A DNA stretch of 64,000 bases from UBA2396 sp038042175 (GCA_964358855.1 CAYHQQ010000009.1:1-64000); one strand, 5' to 3'. Numbered from the stretch's first letter, positions 41,620-50,922 are shown. Translations and numbers: made by a program. The notes: generated by a model from the sequence alone, not told the origin.

Positions 41620-42402
41620 ATGGGACTCATGGACGGCAAAGTGGGGTTGATCGTTGGGATCGCAAATGACCGCTCGTACGCGTGGCACATCGCCGAATCG
41701 CTCAAGAACCACGGGGCGAGGCTGGCGTTCACCCATCTGCCGGGGGAGAAGAACGAGCGACGGACGCGTCGGGCGGTCGAGGCCCTGGGCATCGCCGACC
41801 CCTGGCTGGTGCCGCTGGACGCCGGGAGCGATGAGAATCTCGACCAGGTCTTCACGAAGTATGCCGAAAGCTTCGACCGTATGGACTACCTGGTGCACTC
41901 GATCGCCTACGCCGAGACCGAGTGGCTTCAAGCCGGCAAGTTCTCCCAGACGCCCCGCAAGGCGTACCTGACGGCGATCGATATCTCGGCCTACACCCTC
42001 CTGGCGATGGCCAACCGTGCGCGCCCCATGATGTCCAAGACCGGCGGCTCGATCATCTGCATGAGCTACTACGGGGCCGAGAAGGTCGTCCCGGGGTACA
42101 ACGTCATGGGCGTGGCCAAGGCGGCCTTGGAGTGCACGACGCGGTACCTGGCGGCCGAACTGGGGGCGGAGAAAATCCGCGTCAACGCCATCAGCGGCGG
42201 GTACCTTCGAACGCTCGCGGCCTCGGCGGTGGGCGGCACCGACACCATGGGTGCCCGAAACATCGAACGCTCGCCGCTCAAGCGAAATGTCGAGGGCAGC
42301 GACGTGGGGAACACGGCGCTGTGGCTCTTGTCAGACCTGGCGGCGGGCGTGACGGGGGAGACGATCTACGTGGACTGCGGGGTCAACCTGATCGGGGCGT
42401 GA
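41620..42402 (+). CDS. fabI: Enoyl-[acyl-carrier-protein] reductase (NADH)
   Basis: Last reduction in each fatty-acid elongation cycle. A 260-residue short-chain dehydrogenase fold with the FabI-specific catalytic spacing Tyr150-Tyr160-Lys167 (SYYGAEK, GYNVMGVAK), cofactor motif GIANDRSYAW (13-22), and the C-terminal YVDCGVNLIG. AAAGGAG lies 8 nt before the ATG. It is divergent from the PSD1 gene (108 bp). Confidence 0.96.
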   Translation: MGLMDGKVGLIVGIANDRSYAWHIAESLKNHGARLAFTHLPGEKNERRTRRAVEALGIADPWLVPLDAGSDENLDQVFTKYAESFDRMDYLVHSIAYAETEWLQAGKFSQTPRKAYLTAIDISAYTLLAMANRARPMMSKTGGSIICMSYYGAEKVVPGYNVMGVAKAALECTTRYLAAELGAEKIRVNAISGGYLRTLAASAVGGTDTMGARNIERSPLKRNVEGSDVGNTALWLLSDLAAGVTGETIYVDCGVNLIGA

Positions 42403-42483
42403 GGGCGGACAGAAATGGTGTGTTTCACTGGACTTGCGCCGGATTGGCTCAAGTTCCGACAGCGCCATGGCCGATGGCGGGGT

Positions 42484-42744
42484 ATGAGTGTGTCTGGGAC
42501 CAACCCTGCACAGGCGATCGCCGGGCTCAGCGCTGCGCAGCGCGCCACCCTCGCGGCCCGCGAAACCAAACCCAAGCCGGTCGCCAAACCGCCCACCGGG
42601 CATGACGAGGCCGCCGACTCCGTGGAGTTGAGCAACGCGGTGCGCTCCAACAAGGGCAACGCCGACGAAGAGTCGCACGAAGATCGCCAGGAACACCCGC
42701 CCTACGAGCGCGACAAGAAGCCCGCGATCGACGTCGAGGGCTGA
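42484..42744 (+). CDS. Small charged protein, function unknown
   Basis: An 86-residue, strongly hydrophilic and probably disordered protein: MSVSGTNPAQAIAGLSAAQR then Lys/Pro/Glu/Asp-rich sequence (DSVELSNAVRSNKG). It is coded between fabI and tgt in the same direction, with tgt starting 15 bp after its stop, so co-transcription is likely. Codon usage is normal GC-rich. The motif DxVELSxAV has some similarity to flagellar regulator FlgM-type C-termini, but too little to assign. Confidence 0.5.
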   Translation: MSVSGTNPAQAIAGLSAAQRATLAARETKPKPVAKPPTGHDEAADSVELSNAVRSNKGNADEESHEDRQEHPPYERDKKPAIDVEG

Positions 42745-42759
42745 GCGTACTCTGGCGGC

Positions 42760-44043
42760 ATGACGCCTTTGACGTTTGAAATCAAGGAACGATCGACGAC
42801 GACTCACGCGCGGGTCGGGCGTGTGACGACGCTCCACGGGTCGTTCGACACGCCGGCGTTCATGCCCGTGGGCACGCGTGGAACCGTAAAGGGAATCCTG
42901 CCCGGGCTCGTGCGCCAGACGGGCGCGCAGATCCTGCTCAACAACACCTACCACATGCTGCTCCGCCCGGGGCCCGAGCTTGTCCAGAAGATGGGCGGGG
43001 TGCACAGGTTCATGAACTGGGACGGCCCGATCCTGACCGACTCGGGCGGGTATCAGGCGTACTCGATGGCGGATATGAACGCGGTGGACGACGACGGGGT
43101 GACGTTCAAGTCCATCGTCGACGGAGCGATGGTGCGCCTCACCCCCGAGCGGGCGACGCAGGTGCAGAACATGCTCGGGCCCGACATCCTGATGGCCTTT
43201 GACGACTGCCCGCCGTCGCAGGAACAGATCCGCGAGCGTGAGCGAGCGCCGCAGGATTCTGAGCATCGCTCGCTGACGCTCGCGGCTCCGCCGGATCCTG
43301 ACCCCAGGATCTCGCGAGTGATCCGCCGCGATTCCAAGGCCAAGGTCTACGACCACGTCCTTCGCGTCAAGACCGCCAATGAACGAACCGTCCGGTGGCT
43401 CGAGCGGTGCAAAGCCGCCCACGCGCGGGCGAGCGAGCAATCTCTCTTTGGCATTGTTCAGGGCGGGACCGATCTCTCGGCGCGCGAGTGGTGCGTGGAG
43501 CGGGTGTGCAACATCGACCTGCCGGGATACGCCATCGGCGGCGTGGCGGTGGGGGAGGGACCCGCAGAAATCGCAAGGGTCGTGGGGCACACCGCGCCGT
43601 TGATGCCGGTGGGCAAGCCCAGGTACCTGATGGGCGTGGGGTACGAGCGGGACATTCTCGCCGCGGTTCGAGCCGGTGTCGACATGTTCGACTGCGTCTT
43701 GCCCACGCGAAACGGGCGCAACGCCAACGCGTTCACGCCCTCGGGCCAGATGAGACTCCGCAACGCGAAGTTCGCCCAGGACCAGGGGGTTATCGACGCC
43801 ACGTGCGATTGCGTCGCTTGCGCGGGTGAGAGCGGCAAGGGGGGCTTCTCAAGGGGGTACATTCGGCACCTGTTCATGGCGGAGGAAATGCTCGGGCCCA
43901 TCCTGGTCAGCCTGCACAATCTGAGGCACTTTCAGCGGTTCATGAGCGACCTGAGGACGACGATCGCCACGGACGATTGGTCGGGGCTGGCGGGGCGCTG
44001 GCCGGCCGCGACAGCGGGGGCAGGGGCAGGGCTCCAAGAGTGA
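42760..44043 (+). CDS. tgt: Queuine tRNA-ribosyltransferase (tRNA-guanine transglycosylase) with an inserted segment
   Basis: Exchanges G34 for preQ1 in tRNAs with GUN anticodons. Key parts are present: LTDSGGYQ with Asp94, QSLFGIVQGG, the nucleophile region DMFDCVLPTRNGRNA, and the zinc site CDCVACAG...H. Length is 427 rather than 370-385, because about 40 extra residues (about 153-198) interrupt the helix after AFDDCPPS. DNA at 43231-43284 within that insertion is a palindrome of the CGCTCGCT repeat family. The last roughly 20 residues are Ala/Gly-rich. The tgt-yajC-secDF order that follows is conserved in many bacteria. Confidence 0.95.
   Translation: MTPLTFEIKERSTTTHARVGRVTTLHGSFDTPAFMPVGTRGTVKGILPGLVRQTGAQILLNNTYHMLLRPGPELVQKMGGVHRFMNWDGPILTDSGGYQAYSMADMNAVDDDGVTFKSIVDGAMVRLTPERATQVQNMLGPDILMAFDDCPPSQEQIRERERAPQDSEHRSLTLAAPPDPDPRISRVIRRDSKAKVYDHVLRVKTANERTVRWLERCKAAHARASEQSLFGIVQGGTDLSAREWCVERVCNIDLPGYAIGGVAVGEGPAEIARVVGHTAPLMPVGKPRYLMGVGYERDILAAVRAGVDMFDCVLPTRNGRNANAFTPSGQMRLRNAKFAQDQGVIDATCDCVACAGESGKGGFSRGYIRHLFMAEEMLGPILVSLHNLRHFQRFMSDLRTTIATDDWSGLAGRWPAATAGAGAGLQE
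43231..43284. repeat. Palindromic element in frame inside tgt
   Basis: CGCGAGCGTGAGCGAGCG (43231-43248) and CGCTCGCTGACGCTCGCG (43267-43284) are reverse complements with one mismatch, around an 18-nt loop. The element encodes tgt residues 158-175 without disturbing the frame. Confidence 0.9.
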
Positions 44044-44121
44044 CCAAAGGAGGCTTGAGCGACGGCTGACGCATACCCTTCCATTCTGGTCTATTCACAG
44101 AACCCGAACAAGGGGCCCGGT

Positions 44122-44619
44122 ATGAGTCTGATGTCGAGCGTGATGGTGTCGGTTGGCGCAGTGGCCACGGGACAGCCCGAGGGCAATCCAAGCAATCAGT
44201 CGGTGGGTGGCCCGGCGGTTCAGCCGGCCGCCAGCCCCGAGCTCAAGGCGGTCACCGGTACTCCCGCCTCCACGCCCACGACCACCCCGGCTCAGCCGCC
44301 GAGCATCATGCCCATCGTGCTCATGGTGGGCGGGTTCTTTATCATCATGATGTACATGAACAGCCGGAGCGAAAAGAAACGTCAGCGCGAGAAGCAGGCG
44401 CTCATCGACGCGATCGGCAAGGGCGACCTGGTGCAGACGCTGGGCGGGGAGATCGGGACCGTTGCCGAGATCCGCGACACGGGGATCGTGCTGCGGTTCG
44501 ACGAAGGGCGCGTGCTCTACACCAAGGCGGCGATCGTGGCGGTGCTCAAGTCGGCCAAGTCCAAGGAGAGCACGCTCGTGGAGTCGAAGGTCGACTCGCG
44601 CGAGGGGGCGGGCGTGTAA
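44122..44619 (+). CDS. yajC: Preprotein translocase subunit YajC
   Basis: Small single-span membrane protein of the SecDF-YajC accessory complex. Residues 60-80 form the membrane helix (SIMPIVLMVGGFFIIMMYMN), followed by the family sequence RSEKKRQREKQALIDAIGKGDLV, split here as EKKRQREKQ and GDLVQTLGGEIGTV. A Pro/Thr-rich N-terminal extension of about 60 residues precedes the helix, making 165 residues against about 110 in E. coli. It lies between tgt and secDF, the conserved context. Confidence 0.93.
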   Translation: MSLMSSVMVSVGAVATGQPEGNPSNQSVGGPAVQPAASPELKAVTGTPASTPTTTPAQPPSIMPIVLMVGGFFIIMMYMNSRSEKKRQREKQALIDAIGKGDLVQTLGGEIGTVAEIRDTGIVLRFDEGRVLYTKAAIVAVLKSAKSKESTLVESKVDSREGAGV

Positions 44620-44699
44620 GAACGATTGAGGGCTGGGGCGTTTGAGCGGCGGACGGGATCTACCACAAAGCATCACGAAGACTTGGACGAACACATCCG

Positions 44700-47600
44700 A
44701 TGGGACGCCTCTATCAACGAATCGCCATTCAGGTCGCCATACTGGCGGTCGTTTTGTACTGCATCTGGCCGCCAGAGAAGCAGCTCAAGTTCGGCAAGGA
44801 TCTCGCCGGCGGCATCTCGCTGGTCTACTCGCTGCAGCTGAGCGACACCGACGACGCCACCGAGGTGATGGCCAAAGTGGCCGAGGCGCTCAAGAACCGC
44901 GTCGACCCCAACGGCGTGATGGAAATCTCGATCCAGCCCATGGGTCGCGACCGCCTTGAGATCTCCATGCCGCTCCCCCGCCAGGAGGTCAAAGAGCTGC
45001 GCGCGGTGTTTGAGAGCAAGGTCAAGAAGCTGGGCGAGTTCAAGCCCACGCAGGCCAAGCTCTCCCAGGCCTTCGAACTCGCGGGCGACAAACGCGACGC
45101 TCGACTGGCGGAGATTTCCGCCGGGCAGAGCGTCCTGCTCGACAAGCTCAAGGAGGCGGCCACGCTCTACGACGCCAGGTGGGCCCTGGACAAGCGTTTG
45201 GAGGAGCTGACCACCGACATCGACGCCGTCGAGCGTGCCAAGGTCATCGCCCAGCGAGCCGAAGTCAATCCTAAGTACCGCGAGGTCGTCGACACGCTCC
45301 TGGCCAACGCCGTCTCTCCCGACGTCGTGCGACGGGTGCTCGAACTCCCGACCCAGACGCGCCGGATCAAAGACCCGTTGAACGGCGAAGCGGCCTTCGC
45401 CATCGACCCCAGCCAGCAGGAGATGAGGCTCGCGGACCTCCTCAAGCGATACCCGCTCAGGGTGGCCGAGATCAAAGACGCCGTGGAGGCGTTCGCGACC
45501 TACGCCTCCCAGCGCAAAACGCTCGACGACCCGCAGGACCTCGTCAGAATGCTCCGTGGTGCCGGCGTGCTGTCGTTCCGGATTCCCATCGCGGTCGGGC
45601 CGGGCGACAAGGCCCACCCCGAGGAGAGCCAGCTCCGCCAGGAGCTTCGCGAGAAGGGTCCGACGGCCTCGCGTCGCCCCGACGCGCGGTGGTTCAAGAT
45701 CAACCAGATCGCCAACTGGTACGACTCGGTGCCCATGCGCGAGCTGCTCATGGCCTCGCCGCAGCAGTTCTTCGCGTCGCGCAAGCTCGTGGGCGAGCCG
45801 TACCTCGACGGTTACTACATCCTGTGCTGGGACACCGACAACGCGAAGCTCACGCCCGACAACGGCGTCGACTGGGGCGTGGCGTCGGCGGGCGACGACC
45901 GCGACGAGATGGGCAAGCCGGCCGTGCGGTTCGTCATGAACACCGCCGGGGCCGCCCTGCTCAACGACCTGACACGAACGCACGTGGGCGAGCCGATGGC
46001 GGTCCTGCTCGACGACGAGGTGTACACAGCCCCGAACCTCAACAGCGCGATCTCCAAGCAAGGGATCATCACCGGCATCGACTCCGAAGACGAGCGGCGT
46101 TACGTCATCAAGGTGCTCGCCGCGGGCGCCCTGCAGGCCAAGCTCAGCCCCGAGCCCGTCAGCCGCAGCATCGTCGGACCAACCCTGGGCGCCGACAATC
46201 TCCGCGCAAGCTACCTGACGGGCGCTGTCGCGTTCGTCCTGGTGGCGGGATTCATGGTGGTCTACTACTTCGGCAGCGGTGCGATCGCCGTCGTCGCACT
46301 GATCTACAACCTCGTGCTCGTCCTGGCGATCATGGCGATGAACAAGGCCGCGTTCACGCTCCCTGGCATCGCCGGCGTCGTGCTCACGTTCGGCCAGGCG
46401 GTCGACTCCAACGTGCTGGTCTACGAGCGCATGCGCGAGGAGTTCCACCGCGGGGCCGACCTCAAGACGGCGGTCAGGCTGGGCTTCTCCCGCGCCCTCC
46501 CGCCCATCATCGATGGCAACGTGTCCAACCTGATCATCTGCGTCGTTCTGGGGTACTTTGGCACCCAGGAGATCCGCGGCTTCGCGGTGACGCTGGGCAT
46601 CGGCGTCCTGACCACGCTCTTCACCACGCTGGTCGTGAGCCGGCTCATGTTCACCGTGCTCATCGAGCGGTTCGGCTGGCGCCACGCCTCGCAGCTGCCC
46701 ATGGCGGTGCCGTTCGTGCAGAGGCTGCTCTCGCCGCACGTGAATTGGATGAAGCACCGCTGGGGGTTCCTGTCAACCCTGGTCATCTTCCTGGGGGCGA
46801 TGGGCTACGTCACCTGGCACCAGGGGGTCGACCTCCTGGGCATGGAATTCCGCAGCGGAACGGCCGTGACGCTGACGTTCAAGCAGACCCCCGGCCCCGA
46901 CGGCAAGCTCGTGCAGATGAAGGCGACGCGCGCCGAGGTCGACAAGCGGATCAAGGCGATCGAAGCGGCCGCTCCCGAGGGGAGCCCGCTCAAGCAGCTT
47001 CGTGAGGCGCGGATCCTGGCGGTCAACCCCGACTCGGACATGGTGACGTCCTCGACGTTCACGATCAAGTCGCGGGTGACCGATCCCGACGCGGTTCAGA
47101 ACGCGATCGTCGTGGCGTTCCGCGACATGGTCGAGTCGCAGCCACCTCTGCACTACAAGGGCTCCGACCAGGGCCCCGACACGGGCCCGCTCTTCCCGAT
47201 CGTCGGACAGGTCCTTGGCGAGAGCATCAACATGCCCGGCGTGCGGACCCCCAGCGGGGAGTTCGCGGGCGGGCTCGCGATCGTGCTCGAGAACATCGAG
47301 CCCAGGGTGAGCGTCGCCGAGATCGAAAGCCGAGTTGCCGAAGCCCGCGCCAAATTCACCGACGTCGCCTTCAACCAGCAGGAGGTGGTGCTGCTCAAAG
47401 GGACCGAGGACGCGGCCGAAACCGCCGTGATCCTCGTGCGCAACCCGAGCATCTCCTACCGGGACGACCCCAGCCTGTGGGCCACCATGGTGCGAAACCG
47501 CGAGTGGGGCATGGTCAATTCCGCCCTGACCGAGGTGCACACCCTCGCCAGCGTCCAGAGCTTCACCCCGGCGATCGCCAAGGCTTTCGCGGCCCAGGGC

Positions 47601-48200
47601 GTCATCTGCACCGTGCTGAGCCTGGTCTTCCTGACCATCTTCGTGTTCATCCGATTCGGCACGGCCCGCTGGGCCATCGCCGCGACCGTGCCGCTCTTTG
47701 CCGACGTGATCGGCATCATCGGCCTCATCGGTGTGGCGCAGCTGCTCCACGACACCCCCGCGACCCACGGCATCGCCCGCTCGCTGGGCATCCTGCCCTT
47801 TGAGCTCGACCTCGCTCAGATCGCGGCCGTGCTGACCATCGTCGGCTACTCACTCAACGACAAGATCATCATCCTGGACCGCATCCGCGAGAACAAGGGC
47901 AAGTCGCTCTACGCCAGCGCCCAGATGATCAACGACTCGATCAACCAGACGCTCAGCCGGACGTTCATCACCGCGGGCGTGCACATGATCACCACGATCG
48001 CGCTGTACATCTTCGGCGGCGAGGCCCTGCGAGGCTTCGCGTACACCTTCAGTCTGGGCGTGATCCTGGGTACCTACACCTCGATCGTCTCAACCCCGCT
48101 CGTCTGGTCGTCCAAGCTCGAGAAAGTAGTCCCCCCGGGCCTTCCCCCGGGCATCGCGCCCCCCGCAGCCGTCCCCGCCTTGGAGGGCGGAATCCGCTGA
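44700..48200 (+). CDS. secDF: Fused protein-export membrane protein SecD-SecF
   Basis: Proton-driven accessory subunit that pulls exported proteins across the membrane. A single 1166-residue chain holds SecD (about 1-660: first helix 8-24, GKDLAGGISLVY, six-helix RND-like part with TFGQAVDSNVLVYERMREE) and SecF (about 690-1166: second N-terminal helix, GMEFRSGTAV, VGYSLNDKIIILDRIREN). Residues about 101-285 of the SecD periplasmic P1 region are an added helical, charged segment not found in typical SecD. The ATG at 44700 has no strong Shine-Dalgarno. With yajC it forms the conserved export cluster. Confidence 0.96.
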   Translation: MGRLYQRIAIQVAILAVVLYCIWPPEKQLKFGKDLAGGISLVYSLQLSDTDDATEVMAKVAEALKNRVDPNGVMEISIQPMGRDRLEISMPLPRQEVKELRAVFESKVKKLGEFKPTQAKLSQAFELAGDKRDARLAEISAGQSVLLDKLKEAATLYDARWALDKRLEELTTDIDAVERAKVIAQRAEVNPKYREVVDTLLANAVSPDVVRRVLELPTQTRRIKDPLNGEAAFAIDPSQQEMRLADLLKRYPLRVAEIKDAVEAFATYASQRKTLDDPQDLVRMLRGAGVLSFRIPIAVGPGDKAHPEESQLRQELREKGPTASRRPDARWFKINQIANWYDSVPMRELLMASPQQFFASRKLVGEPYLDGYYILCWDTDNAKLTPDNGVDWGVASAGDDRDEMGKPAVRFVMNTAGAALLNDLTRTHVGEPMAVLLDDEVYTAPNLNSAISKQGIITGIDSEDERRYVIKVLAAGALQAKLSPEPVSRSIVGPTLGADNLRASYLTGAVAFVLVAGFMVVYYFGSGAIAVVALIYNLVLVLAIMAMNKAAFTLPGIAGVVLTFGQAVDSNVLVYERMREEFHRGADLKTAVRLGFSRALPPIIDGNVSNLIICVVLGYFGTQEIRGFAVTLGIGVLTTLFTTLVVSRLMFTVLIERFGWRHASQLPMAVPFVQRLLSPHVNWMKHRWGFLSTLVIFLGAMGYVTWHQGVDLLGMEFRSGTAVTLTFKQTPGPDGKLVQMKATRAEVDKRIKAIEAAAPEGSPLKQLREARILAVNPDSDMVTSSTFTIKSRVTDPDAVQNAIVVAFRDMVESQPPLHYKGSDQGPDTGPLFPIVGQVLGESINMPGVRTPSGEFAGGLAIVLENIEPRVSVAEIESRVAEARAKFTDVAFNQQEVVLLKGTEDAAETAVILVRNPSISYRDDPSLWATMVRNREWGMVNSALTEVHTLASVQSFTPAIAKAFAAQGVICTVLSLVFLTIFVFIRFGTARWAIAATVPLFADVIGIIGLIGVAQLLHDTPATHGIARSLGILPFELDLAQIAAVLTIVGYSLNDKIIILDRIRENKGKSLYASAQMINDSINQTLSRTFITAGVHMITTIALYIFGGEALRGFAYTFSLGVILGTYTSIVSTPLVWSSKLEKVVPPGLPPGIAPPAAVPALEGGIR

Positions 48201-48308
48201 AGCCGATGGGTCGGTGTTGAAACTCCGCGACCGATCGGGCCGATAAGATGGCTGCTGCCGGTCGTTGGACAGGACGCATAATCGACGGTCTATTTGGGAG
48301 CCAGGGTC

Positions 48309-49025
48309 ATGGAATCAGTCGCGGTCAGGCTGGCTGGAGCTGCGGGTGCCTTGGCGGTGCTCTGGGTAGGTGTGTACTGGCTCTATCCCTCCTCGGGACG
48401 CCAATACGGGGTGGTGGATCTGGGGCCCACACCTGCGGTGCTGGCCGACACTCTGCCCGCCGCCGTGCGATCAGAGATTCGACGCGAGCGCCAAGTGCAG
48501 CCAGTGCCGCCGGTCCAGCCGGCTCCGGTCGAGACCTTGCCGCAGCCCAAGCAGCCCGAAGCCGTGGTTCCAGTCCCCGCGCCGGTTGTGACCAAGCCCG
48601 CGGTGGAGGCCCCGCGATTCGAGACCTACACAGTCAAAGCCGGGGACACGCTCGAGAAGATCGCCAAGGCTCGCCTTGGGTCCTCGGCGTACTCGAAAGC
48701 AATCGCACAGGCCAACCCGTTGAAGGACCCGCACCGGCTGAAGGTGGGAGAACTGATCAAGGTGCCGCTGGATCCGTCGAACATCCAGGGCAGGGTGGTG
48801 CCCGAGGTGGGCAAGCCCGCCGGTGAGGTCGGTCAGCCCGCGGGCGCAGGATGGACGGAATACACCGTCGTCCCCGGCGACACGCTCTCGAAGATCTCCC
48901 TGACGGTGTACGGCTCATCAAAGCACTGGCAGCTCATCCTCGACGCCAACAGCAAGACGCTGCCGGGAGCCGAGAAACTCCGGGTGGGCATGAAACTCGT
49001 GCTGCCGCCCAAGCCCGCTGCTTGA
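48309..49025 (+). CDS. Double LysM domain membrane-anchored protein
   Basis: A 238-residue protein with an N-terminal membrane helix (about 8-25), a Pro/Val-rich spacer (about 55-105) and two LysM peptidoglycan-binding modules: FETYTVKAGDTLEKIA and TEYTVVPGDTLSKIS, split at about residues 109-155 and 180-232. It probably tethers the inner membrane to peptidoglycan or helps localise an envelope complex. The ATG at 48309 follows GCCAGGGTC; a TTG at 48294 is in frame but less likely. Confidence 0.88.
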   Translation: MESVAVRLAGAAGALAVLWVGVYWLYPSSGRQYGVVDLGPTPAVLADTLPAAVRSEIRRERQVQPVPPVQPAPVETLPQPKQPEAVVPVPAPVVTKPAVEAPRFETYTVKAGDTLEKIAKARLGSSAYSKAIAQANPLKDPHRLKVGELIKVPLDPSNIQGRVVPEVGKPAGEVGQPAGAGWTEYTVVPGDTLSKISLTVYGSSKHWQLILDANSKTLPGAEKLRVGMKLVLPPKPAA

Positions 49026-49066
49026 GCGGTGTGGGCGTTCCCGCGCGGTTGTGATACAGTCCGGTG

Positions 49067-50137
49067 ATGAAGACGCACAGACACGAGCGCTCACGCGGCA
49101 CCGGCAAAGCAAAGAAGGCCGAGGCGCCGCGATATGTAGTCACCGGTGGGGCCGGGTTTGTTGGTGCCAATCTGGTGGCGGCCCTCTCGGCGCGCGAGCC
49201 CGAAGCCGAGATCATCGTGGTCGACGACTTTCGCACCGGAAGCCACGCCAACATCGTCGAGGCGTACGTGCGAGCCGGGCTGGCTCCATTCTCGGGAGTC
49301 GTGCTGCCCGTGGGCGTCGAGGAGTTCGACTTCGACGCGATGCTCCAGGCGATGCACGTCGACACCGTCTTCCACCTCGCCGCCATCACCGACACAACCG
49401 TAGCCGCCGAGGCCCAGATGATCGCCGTCAACGCAACACCCATGCTCTCGCTGATGCAGGCGTGCGTGACGGCCGCGGTGCCGCTGGTCTACGCGAGCAG
49501 CGCCGCCACGTACGGCACACCGCCCGAGGCGGCCAGGCGAACGCCCTTTGCCGTCGGCTCGGCGGGCGTCCCCAACAATGTCTACGGGTTCAGCAAGTGG
49601 CTGATGGAGAGCGAGCACCGGCGGCTGGCGTCGTCGCTCTCGGGACAGCCTCAGATCGTGGGGCTTCGATACTTCAACGTCTTTGGCCCCGGAGAGGCGC
49701 GCAAAGGCAAAATGGCGTCCATGGCCTACCAGCTCGCCACGCAGATCCTGGGCGGCAAGTCGCCCCGGCTCTTCCGGGATGGGTCCCAGGCCCGGGACCA
49801 GGTGTACGTGGGGGACGTGGTGGCATGCACGATGGCCGCGGCCGGGCTGGGGGCCAAGGCCGCACCAATCCCCGGGATCTACAACGTGGGAAGCGGCGAG
49901 GCGACCAGCTTCGCACAGGTCGCGGGGGCCGTGCGAAAGGGGCTTGGGCTCAAGCCTGGCGACCGGGAGATCGAGTATTTCGAGATGCCGGCGGAGGTGA
50001 GGGCGTTCTATCAGGACTACACATGCGCCGATGTTTCGGCGAGCAAGGCGGGCCTGGGGTGGTCGCCCATGCATGATCCGGTCAAGGCGATCGAGGAGTA
50101 TGCGCGGGAATTGCGCAAGAGCGCCGCAAAAACCTGA
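49067..50137 (+). CDS. hldD: ADP-L-glycero-D-manno-heptose 6-epimerase-like SDR
   Basis: NAD(P)-dependent sugar-nucleotide epimerase of 356 residues. Rossmann motif GGAGFVG (27-33), catalytic Tyr173-x3-Lys177 in NVYGFSKWLM, and HldD-specific stretches GLRYFNVFGPGEARKGKMAS and RDQVYVGDVV, with YQDYTCADVS near the end. The N-terminal 20 residues are basic and extra. Expected role: heptose precursor supply for LPS core. The ATG at 49067 is directly preceded by an in-frame GTG (49064). In keeping with waaA elsewhere in the window. Confidence 0.88.
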   Translation: MKTHRHERSRGTGKAKKAEAPRYVVTGGAGFVGANLVAALSAREPEAEIIVVDDFRTGSHANIVEAYVRAGLAPFSGVVLPVGVEEFDFDAMLQAMHVDTVFHLAAITDTTVAAEAQMIAVNATPMLSLMQACVTAAVPLVYASSAATYGTPPEAARRTPFAVGSAGVPNNVYGFSKWLMESEHRRLASSLSGQPQIVGLRYFNVFGPGEARKGKMASMAYQLATQILGGKSPRLFRDGSQARDQVYVGDVVACTMAAAGLGAKAAPIPGIYNVGSGEATSFAQVAGAVRKGLGLKPGDREIEYFEMPAEVRAFYQDYTCADVSASKAGLGWSPMHDPVKAIEEYARELRKSAAKT

Positions 50138-50222
50138 GAAAGTGCGTTGCCCTGTTTGGGACAATGTTGATTTCCGGGGGCGCGATTCGCAGAAAGTTCG
50201 TATGTGGATTATCGGAATTTCG

Positions 50223-50252
50223 TTGCGAAAGTGGACGAGATTCGAGTAGACT
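50223..50252 (+). promoter_or_regulatory. Possible promoter for the small protein gene at 50400
   Basis: TTGCGA (50223-50228) and TAGACT (50247-50252) with 18-bp spacing, in a locally AT-richer intergenic stretch (50138-50399) that otherwise holds no gene. Confidence 0.45.
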
Positions 50253-50399
50253 ATCATCAGGAGGTTGAGGGGAGACGATGATCGCAGGATTTGGGTGGGT
50301 GAGTGGAACACCGTCAGGGACGAACGGAAATAACGCGTGGATCGGGCTGGCCGGTGCCACGCGAGAACGGTGATGCGACAGAAGGAAAGGATGGTCGCT

Positions 50400-50708
50400 A
50401 TGGGGCTCGATTTCGCGATCGATGAGCTCTACGCCACCGGGTGGACAGCCCTAGATAGCTCAGGCTGTCTCCGTCACTCCGATGGCCGCTGGTTCCCAGG
50501 CGTGGCACGGGCCGCCGAGGAATTCAAGGGATCGGGATTCGATCTTGCGGTTCGTCACATCCAGTTGTTCGATTGCTACCGGGCCGAATGGAAGGATTCG
50601 GCCGGTGCGCCGTCGGGAGCGGTTGTGGGACGTTCGCAGGCCGAGGCCGCCGTCTACGCCTTGTCGCACCTGCGGCGTCGGCTGTCGGGGGTCGCGGCCG
50701 GAGTCTGA
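50400..50708 (+). CDS. Small conserved-looking protein, function unknown
   Basis: A 102-residue protein (MGLDFAIDELYATGW, HSDGRWFPGVARAAEEF, FDCYRAEWKD, AEAAVYALSHLRRR) with mixed alpha/beta composition, several aromatic residues and normal codon use, which argues for a real gene. The start at 50400 has AAAGGA at about 8 nt; alternative in-frame starts at 50391 and 50337 exist. It stands alone with its own promoter-like site and a strong terminator at 50791, so it is an independently transcribed unit. I cannot assign a family. Confidence 0.7.
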   Translation: MGLDFAIDELYATGWTALDSSGCLRHSDGRWFPGVARAAEEFKGSGFDLAVRHIQLFDCYRAEWKDSAGAPSGAVVGRSQAEAAVYALSHLRRRLSGVAAGV

Positions 50709-50790
50709 GTTGAGCCCGATCGGCGTGGGTCGTTGACGCGATCGGGTGAGACAAACGGTTCGGTGAGTTGAAATCGAATGTGTATTGAAC

Positions 50791-50819
50791 ACCCACCCGG
50801 AGTGCCCGGGTGGGTTTTT
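50791..50819 (+). terminator. Rho-independent terminator after the small protein gene
   Basis: Ten-bp stem ACCCACCCGG/CCGGGTGGGT with a 5-nt loop and a following T-run. Confidence 0.95.
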
Positions 50820-50922
50820 CGTTGGTGGGAGCGGGGAGCGGCCCGGGCGCGGGTCTTTGACGGGTATTTGACGCCGCATTGGGGCGGCATAACCTCCGGG
50901 GTCCTAGATGGTCCGCCTCGAT

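Noticed and set aside
41512..41931. N-terminal extension of the PSD1 protein
   Set aside because: The frame is open but overlaps fabI on the other strand; the signal peptide starts at the ATG at 41511.
44673..46757. Long minus-strand frame opposite secDF
   Set aside because: Antisense to SecD motifs; His/Asp/Val-rich shadow composition.
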